Origin: Evansella halocellulosilytica
GTDB lineage: Bacteria; Bacillota; Bacilli; Bacillales; Salisediminibacteriaceae
Direction of reading: 5' to 3'
NCBI RefSeq assembly: GCF_002335745.1
Contig: NZ_NIST01000001.1
Span: forward strand, 5,419,525 to 5,483,524
DNA: 64,000 nt
How positions within the stretch are numbered: the first letter of the stretch is position 1; the number at the start of each line of letters is the position of its first letter. The position numbers and the translations under genes were made by a program. Below, piece by piece: positions 43,715 to 51,856 of the stretch. The notes beneath the pieces were generated by a model, which had not been told where the DNA came from, made no database searches, and worked only from the letters and a program-made list of their open reading frames with translations.

Positions 43715-43735
43715 ACACACACAAGGGGGATGAAC

Positions 43736-45076
43736 ATGAAACGTAATTGGCTAGGAGTTGGATTTCTCGCACTCATCTTCGCACTCGCTGCTTGCGGAGG
43801 CGATGAAGATAGTGCGAGTGACGGACAATCAGATGGTGGTGACGAAACCGACAGTACTGGTGAGGCAAGTGAAGAATCTGATGAAGTGATTGAACTTGAA
43901 TATTGGCAATATCATTTTGATACGAAAGTTGACTTAATGGATGAATTAATCGAGGAGTTTGAAAGTGAAAATCCCGGCATTACTGTCTCACAAACGACAT
44001 TTCCTTATGATCAGTTTAATGAACGAGTCGCAGCACAAGTACCTGCCGGACGCGGTCCGGATGTAATCAACTTATTTTATGGCTGGGTTCCACGTTATGT
44101 TGATTCACAATATTTGCAACCGTTGCCGCAAGATGCTTTCCCGCACGATGAAATTGAAAGTGAATTCTTCCCGATGGTAGAAGCAACGAAAATTGATGAT
44201 GAATATTGGACGATCCCTACTGCAGTCAGAACGATTGCTTTATTTTACAACAAAGATTTGTTTGAAGAAGCGGGTTTAGACCCAGAGCAGCCTCCAACAA
44301 CGTGGGATGAACTCGTTGATTATTCAATTCAGCTGACAGAACGAGATGACAACGACCGACTCGTGCAATCTGGAATGGCATGGGAGCCAAGCCAGCAAGG
44401 ACACCATTGGTTTAGAGACGCACTCGTTTACCAAGCTGGCGGTGAAGGATTAAGTGATGACCGCAAAGAGATTCAATGGGGCAACTCCTCTGAAGCATTT
44501 GAGGCGTTTGAGTATTATTTAGACTTCCCGCAAACACACGAGACGTCTGAACGTGATTTTTACACGGATGATGTAACCGCATTTATGACCGGGCATGCAG
44601 CTATGAACATTGATGGGTCTTTCCGGATCGGCACGTTGCAAGCTGATGCTCCGGACTTAAATTACGGAATTGCTCCCCTTCCTGCGAAGGAATTTGAAGC
44701 GACTCAATCTTCGTTCTGGACGAACGGAATAACGTCGAATGTCGAAGGGGAAAAATTAGATGCTGCTGTTAAATTCCTACAGTTTTTAACTTCTGATGAA
44801 GTAATGGAGCGCTGGCTGGAAGAAATCGGTGAATTGCCTGCTAAAGAATCTGTTGCGCTTCAAGATCAATATTTGGAGCATGAGTTATACGGTGCCTTCA
44901 TTGAACAGCTACCAAATGCAAATGCTCACTTCTTCGTTGATGAAGCACGCGAACGCGACCTTGTCATTCAAGCAGTAGACCGCGTACTGTTGCAAGACGT
45001 TCCTCGAGAAGAAGCCTTTGAAGAACTCGTGGAAGAAACACAAAAGCTTTACGATGAGTATTGGGAAAACCGGTAA
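43736..45076 (+). CDS. Sugar-binding lipoprotein of a CUT1 ABC transporter (SBP family 1)
   Basis: A 446-residue binding protein. ATG at 43736 is preferred over 43730 because AAGGGGG would touch the first. Lipobox LAAC (Cys20), then an acidic linker to about residue 50, then an SBP_bac_1 domain with IELEYWQYHFD, IEEFESENPGI, RGPDVINLFYGW and IPTAVRTIALFYNKDLFEEAG. It binds a sugar or glycoside outside the cell for the two permeases downstream. No ATPase gene is in the operon; a shared MsmX-type ATPase elsewhere is the usual solution in bacilli. Confidence 0.92.
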   Translation: MKRNWLGVGFLALIFALAACGGDEDSASDGQSDGGDETDSTGEASEESDEVIELEYWQYHFDTKVDLMDELIEEFESENPGITVSQTTFPYDQFNERVAAQVPAGRGPDVINLFYGWVPRYVDSQYLQPLPQDAFPHDEIESEFFPMVEATKIDDEYWTIPTAVRTIALFYNKDLFEEAGLDPEQPPTTWDELVDYSIQLTERDDNDRLVQSGMAWEPSQQGHHWFRDALVYQAGGEGLSDDRKEIQWGNSSEAFEAFEYYLDFPQTHETSERDFYTDDVTAFMTGHAAMNIDGSFRIGTLQADAPDLNYGIAPLPAKEFEATQSSFWTNGITSNVEGEKLDAAVKFLQFLTSDEVMERWLEEIGELPAKESVALQDQYLEHELYGAFIEQLPNANAHFFVDEARERDLVIQAVDRVLLQDVPREEAFEELVEETQKLYDEYWENR

Positions 45077-45136
45077 TCTAGGAGGTGAAGGGCGATACAC
45101 ATGTGTCGTCCTTCCTTCAAATAGGAGGTCATTTTG

Positions 45137-46078
45137 ATGGCTCAGCCAGCGCTTGAAACGAACAAAAGTCATGAGCGAAAACGTAAGTCGCGATTTACGT
45201 TAAAACAAAGTAAGTATTTGTTTGTCTATTTATGTTTGCTGCTTCCACTTATTTTTTATATAAGCATCCGTTTTGCTCCAACGCTATATACATTCAACAT
45301 TGGCTTTCGTGAGTGGGATATTTTATCACCTGAAAAGCCTTTTGTCGGTTTGGATAATTATATTGCTCTCGTTAACGACCCTGTTTTTCGCAAGTCATTA
45401 TTGAACACGTTGATCTTTATTGTTTTTGGTGTAACCGGACAAGTCATTATCGGGCTCGCGATCGCCCTGCTGCTGCAGCGGATCAATAAGTTTGTCGGTG
45501 TGTTCCGGGTCATCTACTTTATTCCTTATGTAACAAGTATTGTCGCGGTTAGCTGGGTATTTCGCTGGCTGTTCATGAATAATGGTTTTATCAATGACAT
45601 CCTTGTCAGCATTGGAATTCCACCGCAATTATTTTTAAACTCACCTGACCAAGCGATCTATATTATTATCGGAACGATGATTTGGCAAGCACTCGGCTTT
45701 CAAATGGTCATCTTTTTAGCGGGATTGGAAAACATCCCCAAAACTTTCTATGAAGCTGCAGAAGTAGACGGTGCGAGCAGCTGGCAAAAACTAAGGTCTA
45801 TTACAATCCCTTTATTAAATCCAACGATTGTTTTTTCCGTCGTCATTGGCAGCATTAACTTCATCCAAGTGTCATTTACACAAGTCGTCAACATGAGTGT
45901 CGACAGTGCAGGAGGTCCGTTAAATTCGACGTTAACGATCGTCGTTTACATTTATCAGCTCGCTTTCCGACAATACAGCATGGGCTTGGCGTCTGCTGCA
46001 ACAGTCATTCTTTTCATGATCGTGCTTGCAATAACGATATTCCAAATGAAAGTATTATCACGAAAATTTGACTACTAG
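45137..46078 (+). CDS. CUT1 sugar ABC transporter permease, MalF/UgpA type
   Basis: A 313-residue permease with six helices and a basic N-terminus. The EAA loop reads YEAAEVDGASSWQKLRSITIPLL (split: EAAEVDGA then KLRSITIP), the contact with the ATPase. ATG at 45137 after ATAGGAGG. A MITE-like element starts right at its stop codon, separating it from the second permease gene. Confidence 0.92.
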   Translation: MAQPALETNKSHERKRKSRFTLKQSKYLFVYLCLLLPLIFYISIRFAPTLYTFNIGFREWDILSPEKPFVGLDNYIALVNDPVFRKSLLNTLIFIVFGVTGQVIIGLAIALLLQRINKFVGVFRVIYFIPYVTSIVAVSWVFRWLFMNNGFINDILVSIGIPPQLFLNSPDQAIYIIIGTMIWQALGFQMVIFLAGLENIPKTFYEAAEVDGASSWQKLRSITIPLLNPTIVFSVVIGSINFIQVSFTQVVNMSVDSAGGPLNSTLTIVVYIYQLAFRQYSMGLASAATVILFMIVLAITIFQMKVLSRKFDY

Positions 46079-46310
46079 GGTGTGTTCAAAAATGGATGTT
46101 ATTGTTGGGCAACATGAAAACTGGAATCTCGAGAATGTGGAGGTCCCCCCTGCCCGGTCACGGATCACGCTGCGAATTCGGATTGATGGCTCTAAATGAG
46201 CATGATGTTTGGCAGCCAAAAAAGGTAGCTGGAAGTAAATCTTTTTACTGATACGGTCGAAGTCAACTTCAGATTTGGAGCTAGAGTCCGTAGCTTTTTT
46301 GAACATCCTC
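46079..46310. mobile_element. MITE-like element between the two permease genes
   Basis: About 232 bp. The ends are imperfect inverted repeats: GGTGTGTTCAAAAA at the left (46079-46092) and, read inward, GAGGATGTTCAAAAAA at the right (46310-46295). It has no transposase. A frame on the minus strand covers almost all of it and reads like a translated repeat. A sharp composition change and a gap in an otherwise tight operon support an insertion. It ends 7 bases before the ribosome binding site of the next gene. Confidence 0.65.
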
Positions 46311-46330
46311 TATTAGAAGGAGTGAGAACA

Positions 46331-47146
46331 TTGAGGAAAAAAACGAAGTCAGTGATCGTCTATTCATTACTCGTATTAGGCGCAATCGTGATGATCTTTC
46401 CATTTGTTTGGATGATCTCGACGTCGTTAAAATCACCGGTTGACGTGTATTCGTTAAATATTATTCCCGACAACCCTACATTGGAGAATTACATACGAAT
46501 TTTCCAAGACACATTGTTTGGCAGGTGGTTTATTAATAGTCTAATTATTGCTGTTGTCACGACAATTAGTGTTGCGTTTTTTGATACACTTGTTGGCTAT
46601 ATTATTGCTAAATTTAAGTTTATTGGGAAAACGTTGATCTTTATCGCGATTTTAAGTACATTGATGGTTCCTACTGAAATGCTGATCATTCCTTGGTATT
46701 TAATGAGCTCTCAGTTTGGCTGGACTGACAGTTATTGGGGCTTGCTCTTCCCCGGACTTATGACTGGATTCGGTGTATTTTTGATGAAGCAGTTTATGGA
46801 GTCGATTCCCGATGATTTATTAGATGCAGCAAGGGTTGACGGTCTAGGGGAGTTCAAAATTTTTTGGAAGATTGCTATTCCGCAAGTGTGGCCAGCGATT
46901 TCCGCTTTATGTATTTTTACGTTTTTAAGTAATTGGAATGCCTTTCTCTGGCCACTCATCGTACTGGAGTCATCGGAAATTTTCACCTTGCCTGTTGGCC
47001 TTTCCTTCTTTGCATCAGGAGAATTTGAATCACGTTGGGAGCTCATCATGGCTGGTGCAACAATTACTGCCTTACCACTCATACTCGTGTTCTTCTTACT
47101 CCAGCGACATATTATAAAAGGGATAACTCTAACCGGGATGAAATAA
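46331..47146 (+). CDS. CUT1 sugar ABC transporter permease, MalG/UgpE type
   Basis: A 271-residue permease with six helices. TTG at 46331 is preferred (AAGGAG at 46317-46322) over the GTG at 46322 that lies in the site. The EAA loop reads LLDAARVDGLGEFKIFWKIAIP in part (DAARVDGLGEFKIF). The start region RKKTKSVIVYSLLVLGAIV is typical of MalG proteins. It partners the permease at 45137. Confidence 0.92.
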   Translation: MRKKTKSVIVYSLLVLGAIVMIFPFVWMISTSLKSPVDVYSLNIIPDNPTLENYIRIFQDTLFGRWFINSLIIAVVTTISVAFFDTLVGYIIAKFKFIGKTLIFIAILSTLMVPTEMLIIPWYLMSSQFGWTDSYWGLLFPGLMTGFGVFLMKQFMESIPDDLLDAARVDGLGEFKIFWKIAIPQVWPAISALCIFTFLSNWNAFLWPLIVLESSEIFTLPVGLSFFASGEFESRWELIMAGATITALPLILVFFLLQRHIIKGITLTGMK

Positions 47147-47155
47147 CGATGAACG

Positions 47156-47186
47156 TTCGACATTTTTCAGGATGTGCCTGGTACTT
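47156..47186 (+). repeat. RAYT-associated palindromic repeat, copy 6
   Basis: TTCGACA, TTT, TTCAGGATGTG, CCTGGTACTT. It starts 10 bases after the MalG-type stop codon. Three changes weaken the palindrome. Confidence 0.8.
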
Positions 47187-47200
47187 AGCGGGTACTTTTG

Positions 47201-47229
47201 CGGCGGAGGAGTATTATTCTCCTTCGCCG
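47201..47229. terminator. Hairpin after the CUT1 operon
   Basis: CGGCGGAGGAG (47201-47211) pairs with CTCCTTCGCCG (47219-47229) with one mismatch. No T run follows on either strand, so it may stabilise the mRNA end rather than terminate. Confidence 0.45.
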
Positions 47230-47235
47230 TAATGG

Positions 47236-47266
47236 TTCGACAAATTCCGGGAAGTGCCTGGCACTT
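47236..47266 (+). repeat. RAYT-associated palindromic repeat, copy 7
   Basis: TTCGACA, AAT, TCCGGGAAGTG, CCTGGCACTT. The stop codon of the minus-strand gene at 47265 shares its last two bases. Confidence 0.88.
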
Positions 47267-47471
47267 AGTCGGGCACTTCAGTCGGAATCAGTTCAAAATC
47301 TTTAAGGGATCTCTTAAGCTCAAATAGTTTTTCATACATTTCATTGAATGACATTCCTTTATAAGCTGTGTGCCTCACTGTTCCTTCTGATAATTTTTCC
47401 AAAGACTTTATATAGATGTCTTCTCCATATACGATCCGTTTATTATCCCAATCTAAAAAGATACCAAACAA
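47265..47471 (-). CDS. Small hypothetical protein, 68 aa
   Basis: The start is TTG at 47471 after AAAGGGGTCGGGG. The protein begins MFGIFLDWDNKRIVYGED and looks like a small alpha/beta protein; I know no family. Its stop lies at the border of palindromic repeat copy 7, so the original end may be different. It is alone between two repeats. Confidence 0.5.
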   Translation of the reverse strand: MFGIFLDWDNKRIVYGEDIYIKSLEKLSEGTVRHTAYKGMSFNEMYEKLFELKRSLKDFELIPTEVPD

Positions 47472-47604
47472 TAAACCCCGACCCCTTTATAGATATTTAG
47501 AACCATCTATCATACTAGTCCTTTTTCCCTATACAGTCAAGGTTATTATTTCCCAAAAATGCAGAATTTAGTATTAATACGCTACACATAAACAAAAGAA
47601 TTTA

Positions 47605-47644
47605 TCGACATAATCTGAGATTATTCAGGAAGTGCCTGGCACTT
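47605..47644 (+). repeat. RAYT-associated palindromic repeat, copy 8 (with insertion)
   Basis: TCGACA, then 12 bases instead of 3, then TTCAGGAAGTG, CCTGGCACTT. The left part is expanded, while the palindrome AAGTGCC-T-GGCACTT is perfect. Confidence 0.75.
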
Positions 47645-47757
47645 GGCAATGCACTTAGTACTAGTTCTTTCGAACCTTACGGTTAATTCCATAATTTGCT
47701 AAGATGTTTCTGTTATTTGTGTAAAGTATTGGTGAATTTGGAAGGGAGTATTTAGGA

Positions 47758-48816
47758 ATGGTATTCAAAAAAATCTTGGTCGCAGCTTTATTTATTTTAT
47801 TAGTGGCTAGTGTAGTCGCTTGTGGAGATAACGAAGCGACTGGCGATAACATTGATAATGAAGACGAAATAGAAGAAAATGATACCGACACTGATGAAGA
47901 TAGATCATCAGATGCCGATGATGAAAACGAAGAAAATAGTGAACGTGAATCTGTTGAAACATCTGTAGTTGAATCTAATATCGGTGAAGCCCCTGATGAT
48001 CAAGGGGATCTTGAAGTACGATTAGAAATGACTGTTAAGGAATATGAAGATCATTATGAAATATCAGGAGAATCTAACCTCCTTCCAGGAACTAGAGTCC
48101 GGGTTAGACCCACTTCTGAAGACTATATCTTTTCTGGATATGACCGTTATGTAGACATTGAAGCTGATGGAAGTTTTGAAACAGAACTAAAACACCCACA
48201 AAAGTACGATACGGAAATCATTATTTTTTCAACAGTCAGCCCAGGCTCCCACCCTGCTGAAGTCCTCGACCTATACGGTGAAAACCTCGAAAATATGGAA
48301 GGACCATTTGTCCGGGTAAACTATAACACGATGACAAGTTATGAATATATTGCAGAAGCATCAGTGGCTTACATTCCGAATGAAGATGAATATGTCACAT
48401 TGTCATCCGAAGTACCAGAATTGAATTTCCCAGATGACCAAGGCGAATTTGATGTGTGGATTGATGACGTTCATGTTGAACGTGATGATGAAAAATTTTA
48501 TGTTACGGGTCGTACAAACTTAAAGGATGCAGCAAAGCTGCAAATCGAAGTCGATTTACCTGAGTACATTTCATTAGGCTATTCCAATACCACACCTGTA
48601 TACCCAGATGGCTCATTTAATACATCGATTTATTATCCAGACAGTATTGATGAAGATGCTGAAATGAACATTGATATTAACTTCTTCCCTTATCGTAACC
48701 AAATGGAGTACATCACTGAACACTACGGTGAAGATGGGGAAAATCTATCAGGTGACTTAATCGAGAGTGAAAATCAAGAAAGGCAATATATTCAATTAAA
48801 ATTAAATCTACAATAA
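47758..48816 (+). CDS. Lipoprotein with two related beta-rich domains, 352 aa
   Basis: Lipobox VVAC (Cys22), then a strongly acidic linker (about 25-75) and two domains of about 130 residues that each open with a DDQG segment (about 78-210 and 222-350). Matching points are DDQGDLEVRLE / DDQGEFDVWID, YEISGESNL / FYVTGRTNL and DGSFETELKHP / DGSFNTSIYYP. This is an internal duplication with clear divergence. The pattern suggests immunoglobulin-like folds on the cell surface. I cannot name the family. ATG at 47758 after GGAAGGGAG. A strong terminator follows. Confidence 0.75.
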   Translation: MVFKKILVAALFILLVASVVACGDNEATGDNIDNEDEIEENDTDTDEDRSSDADDENEENSERESVETSVVESNIGEAPDDQGDLEVRLEMTVKEYEDHYEISGESNLLPGTRVRVRPTSEDYIFSGYDRYVDIEADGSFETELKHPQKYDTEIIIFSTVSPGSHPAEVLDLYGENLENMEGPFVRVNYNTMTSYEYIAEASVAYIPNEDEYVTLSSEVPELNFPDDQGEFDVWIDDVHVERDDEKFYVTGRTNLKDAAKLQIEVDLPEYISLGYSNTTPVYPDGSFNTSIYYPDSIDEDAEMNIDINFFPYRNQMEYITEHYGEDGENLSGDLIESENQERQYIQLKLNLQ

Positions 48817-48828
48817 ATGAAATAAAAG

Positions 48829-48868
48829 AAACGAAGTAGCAGTCCATAAGAGGGCTGCTGCTTCGTTT
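48829..48868. terminator. Bidirectional terminator
   Basis: AAACGAAGTAGCAGTCC (48829-48845) pairs with GGGCTGCTGCTTCGTTT (48852-48868) with two G-T pairs. It follows the lipoprotein stop by 12 bases and faces the VOC gene across the repeat. Confidence 0.8.
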
Positions 48869-48959
48869 ATAAAAAAGAGACTTTTCATTTCCCAACTTAG
48901 CATTTTTTGTAAAAATAATTCACAAATATGAGGTAGTAATCATTTCGAGAAGTCCCAAT

Positions 48960-48990
48960 TACGAAATTATTTGGGAATTGCTTTGCACTT
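48960..48990 (+). repeat. RAYT-associated palindromic repeat, copy 9 (degenerate)
   Basis: The order TACGAAA, TTA, TTTGGGAATTG, CTTTGCACTT can be aligned to the family with several changes. It again touches the 3' end of a minus-strand gene (stop at 48990-48992). Confidence 0.5.
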
Positions 48991-49403
48991 TATTCCGTCG
49001 ATAATTGCCAATTCACGCCATATTTATCGGTAACTTGGCCAAATAAAGGACTCCAGAACGTTTCTTGAAGTTCCATATGAACGTTCCCATCTTGCTTTAA
49101 TTTTTCAAAAACTTCTTTCGTTTTTTCCGGATCATTGACCATAATCGTCACAGCAACTTGAGATCCAAGCTGATACTGCTGACCTGGAAATGTGTCTGAG
49201 AGCATCAGTGATGTATTGCCAACCTTTAAATTTGCATGCATAATACGATCTTTGGCTTCCTCCGGGATTGGAAATTCAGGATCTGGCATGTCTCCGAACG
49301 TTTGAATCCCTAAAACCTCTGCATTCAATGCATCTTCATAAAACTTGACTGCTTCTTGCCCATCACCGTTTAAGACTAAATAAGGGTTAATCGTAGTAAT
49401 CAT
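48990..49403 (-). CDS. VOC-superfamily protein, PhnB-like
   Basis: A 137-residue protein of the glyoxalase/bleomycin-resistance (VOC) fold, PhnB subgroup. It opens ITTINPYLVLNGDGQEAVKF and ends WSPLFGQVTDKYGVNWQL, both typical of that group. The metal residues of glyoxalase I are only partly present, and the function of PhnB-like proteins is not established. ATG at 49403 is preferred over GTG at 49415, which sits in the AAGGAG site. Confidence 0.85.
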   Translation of the reverse strand: MITTINPYLVLNGDGQEAVKFYEDALNAEVLGIQTFGDMPDPEFPIPEEAKDRIMHANLKVGNTSLMLSDTFPGQQYQLGSQVAVTIMVNDPEKTKEVFEKLKQDGNVHMELQETFWSPLFGQVTDKYGVNWQLSTE

Positions 49404-49518
49404 GTAACTCACCACTCCTTTGAATTAATGTACCTCGAAATAGAACATTTGTTCCCATATATAATACCACATATTTCATATTTATAGAACTTCCTTCTAA
49501 CATTAATCGCTTCATTCA

Positions 49519-49549
49519 TTCGACATAATTCGGGAAGTGACTGTCACTT
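49519..49549 (+). repeat. RAYT-associated palindromic repeat, copy 10
   Basis: TTCGACA, TAA, TTCGGGAAGTG, ACTGTCACTT. Paired changes keep most of the palindrome (AAGTGAC-T-GTCACTT is a perfect inverted repeat), which argues for selection on the structure. Confidence 0.88.
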
Positions 49550-49673
49550 AGCACCTGACACTCTTCTGCTTTAAAGCGCAAAAAATTTCATATTTACATG
49601 AACATATCCATATATTATGATAGTACGTAAATATTAAAAGATTCTGACAAGTTCATATGGGGGGAGAAATGGT

Positions 49674-50753
49674 ATGAAAAAGAGATGGTACATAGGTTTC
49701 ATAGCCGCTTTACTATTTAGTTTCTTACTAGCGGCATGTGGATCCGAAGAAGAAGTTGACGGTTCAGATGAAGGAGATGATAAAGATACCGACCAAGTAG
49801 AAGAAGAAACAGACGATTCTGATGAGGAAGAAACCGCCATTAGTTCCGATGACGAGGAATTGTTACGTATCGGTGCTAGTCAAATCGTGGAACACCCATC
49901 TTTAGATGCTGCTTTTGAAGGGTTTAAAGCAGGTCTTGCCGACAATGGTTTCGTAGAAGATGAGCAAGTAACATACGACTTACGAAATGCACAAGGTGAC
50001 CAAAACAATACCCTTTCTATCGCTAATAATTTTGTCGCCGATGATGTTGACTTAATTTTTGCCAATTCGACACCGAGTTCACAAGGAGCATTGCAGGCGA
50101 CAGATGATATTCCAATCATTTTCACGTCTGTGACAGATGCAGTAGGAGCCGGTTTAATTGAAGCACTCGATCAGCCTGGTGAAAACATTACGGGAGTTCT
50201 CGACCTTCATCCGGAATCAATTGAAAAAACAATTTCATTTATCGACGAATATTTCACTGATTCAACAGTCGGGTTAATTTACAATTCAGGTGAACAAAAT
50301 TCCGTCGCCCAAATCGAATCGGTTGAAGCAGCAATTGAAGGCACTACCCTTGATGCAGCTACCCGCAGTGTATCAACCTCTGCTGAAGTCCAACAAGCAG
50401 CCGAATCACTCGTCGGTACAGCAGATGTATTCTTTGTTATTACCGATAACACCGTCGTATCTGCACTCGAAGTCGTCGTATCAACGGCAAATGACTTTGA
50501 TATCCCACTCCTCGTTGGTGAACCAGACTCTTTGGAGCGAGGCGGATTTGCTACATTTGGCATTGACTACTATTCAATCGGCTATCGAGCTGGCGAAATG
50601 GCAGCTGAAGTGCTGAGCGGAGAAAAAACGACAGTCGACATTCCTGCAGAATATCCAGCTGATATGCAATTATTCATCAATCAATCAGCTGTAGAAGCTC
50701 AGTCAATCGATTGGCACGATGACTGGGACGAACTTGCAGAACTTGTTGAGTAA
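49674..50753 (+). CDS. ABC transporter substrate-binding lipoprotein, TrpX-like (ABC_sub_bind)
   Basis: A 359-residue lipoprotein: lipobox LAAC (Cys22), acidic linker to about residue 65, then an ABC_sub_bind domain with RIGASQIVEHPSLDAAFEGF (family opening), DLIFANSTPSSQGALQ, and GFATFGIDYYSIGYRAGEMA near the end. Members with known ligands bind tryptophan (TrpX) or other amino acids. ATG at 49674 after GGGGGGAG. A hairpin separates it from its permease gene. Substrate not shown; no T-box leader is visible upstream. Confidence 0.88.
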   Translation: MKKRWYIGFIAALLFSFLLAACGSEEEVDGSDEGDDKDTDQVEEETDDSDEEETAISSDDEELLRIGASQIVEHPSLDAAFEGFKAGLADNGFVEDEQVTYDLRNAQGDQNNTLSIANNFVADDVDLIFANSTPSSQGALQATDDIPIIFTSVTDAVGAGLIEALDQPGENITGVLDLHPESIEKTISFIDEYFTDSTVGLIYNSGEQNSVAQIESVEAAIEGTTLDAATRSVSTSAEVQQAAESLVGTADVFFVITDNTVVSALEVVVSTANDFDIPLLVGEPDSLERGGFATFGIDYYSIGYRAGEMAAEVLSGEKTTVDIPAEYPADMQLFINQSAVEAQSIDWHDDWDELAELVE

Positions 50754-50760
50754 GAAAATG

Positions 50761-50818
50761 TGGCAGTCTCAAAAACAAAGTGTGAGGCAAAAACCTCTCA
50801 TGTACGAGACTGCCTCAT
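50761..50818 (+). terminator. Hairpin between binding-protein and permease genes (attenuator-like)
   Basis: GGCAGTCTC (50762-50770) and GAGACTGCC (50806-50814) are exact inverses with an inner TGAGG/CCTCTCA hairpin, followed by TCATCTTTTA. A leaky stop here would give more binding protein than permease. Confidence 0.7.
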
Positions 50819-50848
50819 CTTTTATCTAGTAGAAAGGCAGGATACAAA

Positions 50849-51856
50849 ATGTTTATTTCAACTTTTGGAGCTATTGAATCAGGTATCATTTATGCATTAA
50901 TGGCACTTGGTGTTTATCTTTCCTTTCGAGTACTGGACTTTCCTGACTTAACAGTTGATGGAAGTTTTGTAACAGGAGCTGCCGTAGCCGCTGTCATGAT
51001 CGTCTCAGGTCAATCACCAATCGTGGCTACCCTTGCTGCCATCGTGGCTGGATTCATCGCTGGTTGTGTAACCGGCCTGCTGCATACGAAAGGAAAAATT
51101 AACCCATTACTTTCAGGAATATTAATGATGATCGCACTCTATTCGATCAATCTCCGAATTATGGGACAATCGAACGTCCCGTTACTCAATGAATCGACAT
51201 TGTTTACCCATATAAGAGCATCATGGGAATCGGCAGGGCTTGACCCATTTTTTAACAACATTCTTTCATCTATCGGATTATCCACATTCCCACGAACATG
51301 GAGTATTGTCTTTTTTGGACTTATTTTGATTATTATTGTAAAACTATTAACCGACTATTTTTTGAAAACAGAAGTCGGATTAGCCCTTCGTGCAACAGGT
51401 GATAACAAAAAAATGATCCGGAGTTTTTCGGCTAATACAGACGGACTGATTATCTTTGGTCTTGGACTGTCAAATGCGCTCGTTGCGTTCTCCGGAGCAC
51501 TGATTGCTCAACTTGGCGGATTTGCCGATGTCGGTATGGGAATCGGGATGATTATTATCGGGCTCGCATCGGTCATCATTGGGGAAGCACTGTTCGGGAC
51601 AAAGTCGATTGCGAGAATTACACTTGCCGTCATCGGGGGAGCTATCGTTTATCGAATCGTTGTCACCCTTGCCCTTCGCGTTGATTTTTTAGACACAGGT
51701 GATATGAAACTCATTACTGCTGTTATTGTCATTGCAGCCCTTGTCACACCCAAAATCCTTGATGCACGAAGAGAAAAACGACGCCGTCTAAAAAAGCGCG
51801 CAGACCTAGCGAAATTACAAGCTGCTAATGGAGGGAATAGTCATGCTGCACCTTAA
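50849..51856 (+). CDS. ABC transporter permease, TrpY-like (BPD_transp_2)
   Basis: A 335-residue permease with eight or nine helices. It opens FGAIESGIIYALMALGVYLS and has FPDLTVDGSFVTGAAVAAV, a segment shared by the COG4120 permeases that work with ABC_sub_bind proteins. LRATGDNKKMIRSFSANT is the cytoplasmic coupling loop. ATG at 50849 after AGAAAGGCAGG. It overlaps the ATPase gene by 14 bases. Confidence 0.9.
   Translation: MFISTFGAIESGIIYALMALGVYLSFRVLDFPDLTVDGSFVTGAAVAAVMIVSGQSPIVATLAAIVAGFIAGCVTGLLHTKGKINPLLSGILMMIALYSINLRIMGQSNVPLLNESTLFTHIRASWESAGLDPFFNNILSSIGLSTFPRTWSIVFFGLILIIIVKLLTDYFLKTEVGLALRATGDNKKMIRSFSANTDGLIIFGLGLSNALVAFSGALIAQLGGFADVGMGIGMIIIGLASVIIGEALFGTKSIARITLAVIGGAIVYRIVVTLALRVDFLDTGDMKLITAVIVIAALVTPKILDARREKRRRLKKRADLAKLQAANGGNSHAAP

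Noticed and set aside
46058-46306. 82-codon minus-strand frame between the permease genes
   Set aside because: It covers the MITE-like element and part of the permease gene; no ribosome binding site. Treated as translated repeat.
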